DNA from: Halobacteriales archaeon
GTDB lineage: Archaea; Halobacteriota; Halobacteria; Halobacteriales; SKSH01
Assembly: GCA_007118145.1 (NCBI GenBank)
Contig: SKSD01000005.1
Span: forward strand, 1 to 58,154
Reading direction: 5' to 3'
Length of the DNA: 58,154 nucleotides
Below the pieces are notes generated by a model. The model was not told where the DNA came from. It saw only the letters and a list, made by a program, of their open reading frames with translations, and searched no databases. A program made the position numbers and the translations under genes. Every line of letters begins with the position of its first letter. The first letter of the stretch is position 1. Of the stretch, positions 55,163 to 58,154 are shown one piece after another.

Positions 55163-56218
55163 TTACTGATCGGCGCCGATCGCCTCTTCGACCGATGCGA
55201 ACCCATCGCGTTCGATTCGATCGAGCAGGCCGCGATTGATCTGCCTGGCCAGTGATGGACCCTCATAGACGAGTCCGGTATACAACTGGACGAGGCTGGC
55301 ACCAGCGCGGATCATCTCATAGGCGCGCTCTGGCCCGTCGATGCCGCCGACACCGATGATGGGACGGTCGGTCTGTTGGGCCACGTATGCGACGGTCTCC
55401 CTGGCCGTCCGGGCGAGAGGTTCGCCGGAGAGGCCACCTTTTTCATCCCGATGCACACTCGTCAGCTCGGCTGGTCTGTTGACAGTCGTGTTGACCGCGA
55501 CGACACCGTCGAGGTCGTGCGTCTCGACCACCTCGATGACCTCATCGATGGCTGGCTCTGTGAGGTCCGGAGAGAGCTTGATGAGCAACGGCTCTGCACC
55601 GGCATCGGTGAGGGAGGCGACAATCTTCTCGAGCGGTCCGCGTGCCTGCAGTTCTCGCAACCCCGGAGTGTTCGGACTCGAGACGTTGATGACCACGTAG
55701 TCTGCCACCTCAGCCAGTTGCTCGTATGTCCGTCGGTACTCCTCGGGTGCCTCAGCCAGCGGTGTGTCCTTCGACTTGCCGATGTTGACCCCGATGGGGA
55801 CACGGAACGTCTCGAATCGCTCGAGACGGTCAGCGATCGCCTCGACCCCGTCATTGTTGAACCCCATCCGGTTGATTAGTGCACGGTCATCGGTGAGGCG
55901 GAACAGTCTCGGTTGTGGGTTGCCCGCTTGTGCCTGTGCGGTCACACCTCCTACCTCAACATGACCGAACCCGAGGGCACCGAGTGCGTTCGGAACCCGG
56001 GCGTTCTTGTCGAACCCCGCAGCCACCCCGACGGGGTTGGGGAAGTGGTTACCGAGGGTTTCGACCGCGAGTCGTGGATCTTCCACGGTGTATCGCCCGG
56101 CCAGATACGCTTCAAGGGGTGTCCCCTGTATGAGCGCGAGACTACCGATTGCGAGCCCATGCGCACGCTCAGCGGGGAGGGTGAATAACACGCGTCGCAC
56201 CAACCGGTAGCCGCTCAT
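55163..56218 (-). CDS. pyrD: Dihydroorotate dehydrogenase, class 2 (quinone-linked)
   Basis: The 351-residue membrane-associated flavoprotein has an N-terminal helical part for quinone contact and a TIM barrel: GVAAGFDKNARVPNALGALGFGHVEVG near residue 65, NRMGFNNDG near 110, NVSSPNTPGLREL near 178 with the class 2 catalytic Ser, and GVGGIDGPERAYEMIRAGASLVQLYT near 288. It oxidises dihydroorotate in pyrimidine synthesis. ATG 56218 (MSGYRLVRR) is preferred to a GTG ten codons upstream. Confidence 0.94.
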   Translation of the reverse strand: MSGYRLVRRVLFTLPAERAHGLAIGSLALIQGTPLEAYLAGRYTVEDPRLAVETLGNHFPNPVGVAAGFDKNARVPNALGALGFGHVEVGGVTAQAQAGNPQPRLFRLTDDRALINRMGFNNDGVEAIADRLERFETFRVPIGVNIGKSKDTPLAEAPEEYRRTYEQLAEVADYVVINVSSPNTPGLRELQARGPLEKIVASLTDAGAEPLLIKLSPDLTEPAIDEVIEVVETHDLDGVVAVNTTVNRPAELTSVHRDEKGGLSGEPLARTARETVAYVAQQTDRPIIGVGGIDGPERAYEMIRAGASLVQLYTGLVYEGPSLARQINRGLLDRIERDGFASVEEAIGADQ

Positions 56219-56266
56219 CGAAACGCCTCCATGTCCCTCGCGCACCACTTGCGCCTGGTCACCACG

Positions 56267-56464
56267 TTAGAAGTCGTGTTCGACCTCGTCTGGGTCGGCC
56301 TTCTGGATGATGATCTTGTTATCACGCACGCGTACGAACACCTCGTCGCCGATCTCCAGCCCGGCCACCGCGAGTTCATCCTCATGCAAGTTGATGTGGA
56401 CGTTGTGATACTCACCGTCTTCACCCTTCGCCCCACTCGGACTGAGCTTCTTTTTCCTGACCAT
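56267..56464 (-). CDS. Small conserved haloarchaeal AbrB/SpoVT-like protein
   Basis: The 65-residue protein starts with a basic MVRKKKLSPSGAKG and continues with HNVHINLHEDELAVAG, then EVFVRVRDNKIIIQKADPDE. The pattern of short strands with GD..V..R resembles the swapped-hairpin AbrB fold, suggesting DNA binding. It is short but well conserved among haloarchaea by memory; no function is assigned. ATG start; it is transcribed toward pyrD, 48 bases away. Confidence 0.72.
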   Translation of the reverse strand: MVRKKKLSPSGAKGEDGEYHNVHINLHEDELAVAGLEIGDEVFVRVRDNKIIIQKADPDEVEHDF

Positions 56465-56557
56465 CTGCCTAACTAGTTGGAGTAGTCGCCGCAGGGGACA
56501 CTTAAGTGTTTATTGGCGTGTCGTGTGTGATGAGAACGAATGCGGTGATTGCTGGGA

Positions 56558-56568
56558 TATATTTATAG
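56558..56568 (+). promoter_or_regulatory. TATA box of MC1
   Basis: TATATTTATAG is one of the strongest TATA-like boxes in the window. It lies about 44 bases before the ATG, implying a leader of about 15-20 bases. Confidence 0.6.
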
Positions 56569-56606
56569 TATGCCATGTGGATTCTTGGCATAGAGGGTCA
56601 ACCAAC

Positions 56607-56915
56607 ATGCCACGGGAGGACGGAAAACGGAATTTCGCACTGCGACAGGACGGCACAGAGACAAGCATCTTCTCTGGGAACACACCGCGCCAGGCCGCAC
56701 TAAAGGCAGCCCGACGCCTCGATCCCGCTGACTCAGCCGATGCAGCGAACCCGACGGAGATCAGGTTACGAGAGAAGGGCACCGAGAAGGTGCATATCTA
56801 CGAGGGTTGGGCATGGCAGGATGAGGCACCGGACGATGCCCCCGACTGGATGCCCGGGACGATCACACAGGCCAACGTCGAGAAGCAGGGGATCTTACAC
56901 CTCGACGACCGCTAG
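56607..56915 (+). CDS. MC1-type non-histone chromosomal protein
   Basis: The 102-residue protein is a full MC1 homologue: REDGKRNFALRQDGTE near residue 3, SGNTPRQAALKAARRL near 21, RLREKGTEKVHIYEGWAWQ near 52 and PDWMPGTITQANVEKQGI near 83. MC1 binds and bends DNA and is abundant in haloarchaea and Methanosarcina. Strong TATA and position next to the rRNA promoter suggest high expression. ATG 56607 starts the conserved part. Confidence 0.93.
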   Translation: MPREDGKRNFALRQDGTETSIFSGNTPRQAALKAARRLDPADSADAANPTEIRLREKGTEKVHIYEGWAWQDEAPDDAPDWMPGTITQANVEKQGILHLDDR

Positions 56916-57023
56916 GGGACCGACAGAACCACCACAGTAACGACCCGCCGCTGAGTGACGACCACAGTTGGGTCTCCAGTGCGAATGCTCACCGCGCCAC
57001 AGACCCACACACGGCGACCAAAT

Positions 57024-57045
57024 CCGGTGCCCTTTTGTAGTGTAC
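57024..57045 (+). promoter_or_regulatory. rRNA promoter P1
   Basis: CCGGTGCCCTTTTGTAGTGT resembles haloarchaeal rRNA promoters, which carry a TTTT(A/G)TG-type TATA region. The TATA-like TTTTGTA is at 57033-57039. Confidence 0.5.
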
Positions 57046-57114
57046 TGTCCTTCCCTTCGAATGCGATCACCGGGCGTAGCTGACCAGGTCGTCACCCCCG
57101 CGACGGAATGCACT

Positions 57115-57135
57115 TTCCGATGGGTTTAAACGACG
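57115..57135 (+). promoter_or_regulatory. rRNA promoter P2
   Basis: TTCCGATGGGTTTAAACGAC has a TTTAAA box at 57125-57130 preceded by a BRE-like stretch. It is about 210 bases before mature 16S. Tandem rRNA promoters are known from haloarchaea. Confidence 0.6.
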
Positions 57136-57339
57136 TGCAAGGCTATCTATACGTCCGGAGAAATGAGGATCCCACCCCTGCGGTCCGCCGTACAGATGGG
57201 ATCTGAGGTGAGCCCCAACAGCTCGGTGCGATCCGGACGGTTCGCCGGTCGGATCGCGTCGAGACGACATCCCCTGCAATGAGCGTCTCATTTCGAGACG
57301 CCACCACGCCAACACCCCCCTGACCCCCAGGTCAGGGAC

Positions 57340-58154
<815 letters not shown>

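Larger units (their letters stand above)
56916..57339 (+). other. rRNA operon promoter and 5' leader region
   Basis: This 424-base gap before 16S holds no gene. It contains two promoter-like sites and several hairpins: 57228-57257 (8 bp plus CGG-TTCG-CCG), GCGTCTC/GAGACGC at 57283-57289 with 57295-57301, and CTGACC/GGTCAG at 57320-57325 with 57330-57335. A second GAGACG copy at 57261-57266 could pair with the same CGTCTC, giving two exclusive folds. Part of the 16S processing stem must lie here; its other half is outside the window. Confidence 0.7.

Overview
The window is a piece of a haloarchaeal chromosome (class Halobacteria). The evidence is a halophile-type 16S rRNA at the right edge, strongly acidic proteins, the oriC1 neighbourhood typical of haloarchaea (orc1/cdc6, ORB repeats, oapABC, signal peptidase, PolD small subunit), a complete A-type ATP synthase operon, an MC1 chromatin protein, archaeal lipid enzymes (prenyl synthase, CarS), PurO, EndA, Taw1 and a CTP-type riboflavin kinase/regulator. 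Genes are packed tightly, often with 4-base overlaps, and several starts appear to be leaderless, with a TATA-like box about 25-30 bases upstream.

Layout. 1-6.5 kb: the N-terminal part of an S9 peptidase, tRNA-Gln(CTG), purO, a phosphodiesterase, tryptophanase (tnaA), aspartate kinase and the PolD small subunit. 6.6-11.8 kb: the replication-origin block, with signal peptidase, orc1, a ~740-base AT-rich origin carrying three ORB repeats, then oapA-oapB-oapC, a fourth ORB and a 29-residue membrane micro-ORF. 11.2-21.4 kb: a P-loop-less RecA-like protein, an XPD-like helicase, DUF373, prenyl diphosphate synthase, ETF alpha/beta, a membrane-anchored winged-helix regulator divergent from a secreted protein and a pilin, and a methyltransferase. 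21.5-30.6 kb: the A-ATPase operon H-I-K-E-C-F-A-B-D plus a zinc-ribbon protein. 30.7-40.4 kb: release factor aRF1, ArgRS, Taw1, rbkR-ribB, ilvE, DUF502, proline dehydrogenase, carS, pyrE and a glutaredoxin. 40.4-40.8 kb: a non-coding stretch rich in tetraloop hairpins. 40.8-47.9 kb: Hsp20, a peroxiredoxin, and the lipoate/2-oxoacid dehydrogenase block (lpd, E2, E1beta, E1alpha, lipA). 48-56.2 kb: endA, DUF998, trpS, DUF5518, a Phe-ending micro-ORF, pheS-pheT and pyrD. 56.3-58.2 kb: a small AbrB-like protein, MC1, and the rRNA promoter/leader with the first ~815 bases of 16S.

How the genes fit together. The orc1-oriC-oap block with DP1 is the replication hub. The ATPase operon and the 16S gene lie to its right on the + strand, so they are read in the direction a rightward fork would travel; the 2-oxoacid dehydrogenase block is head-on. 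No virus, plasmid module, CRISPR array or intact transposon was found. The most unusual signals are non-coding or very small: an ORB repeat beyond the oap operon, a cluster of perfect palindromes in the origin, a 16-base palindrome in front of rbkR, a tiny ORF ending in Phe codons over a T-tract before pheST, and the structured 40.4-40.8 kb gap.
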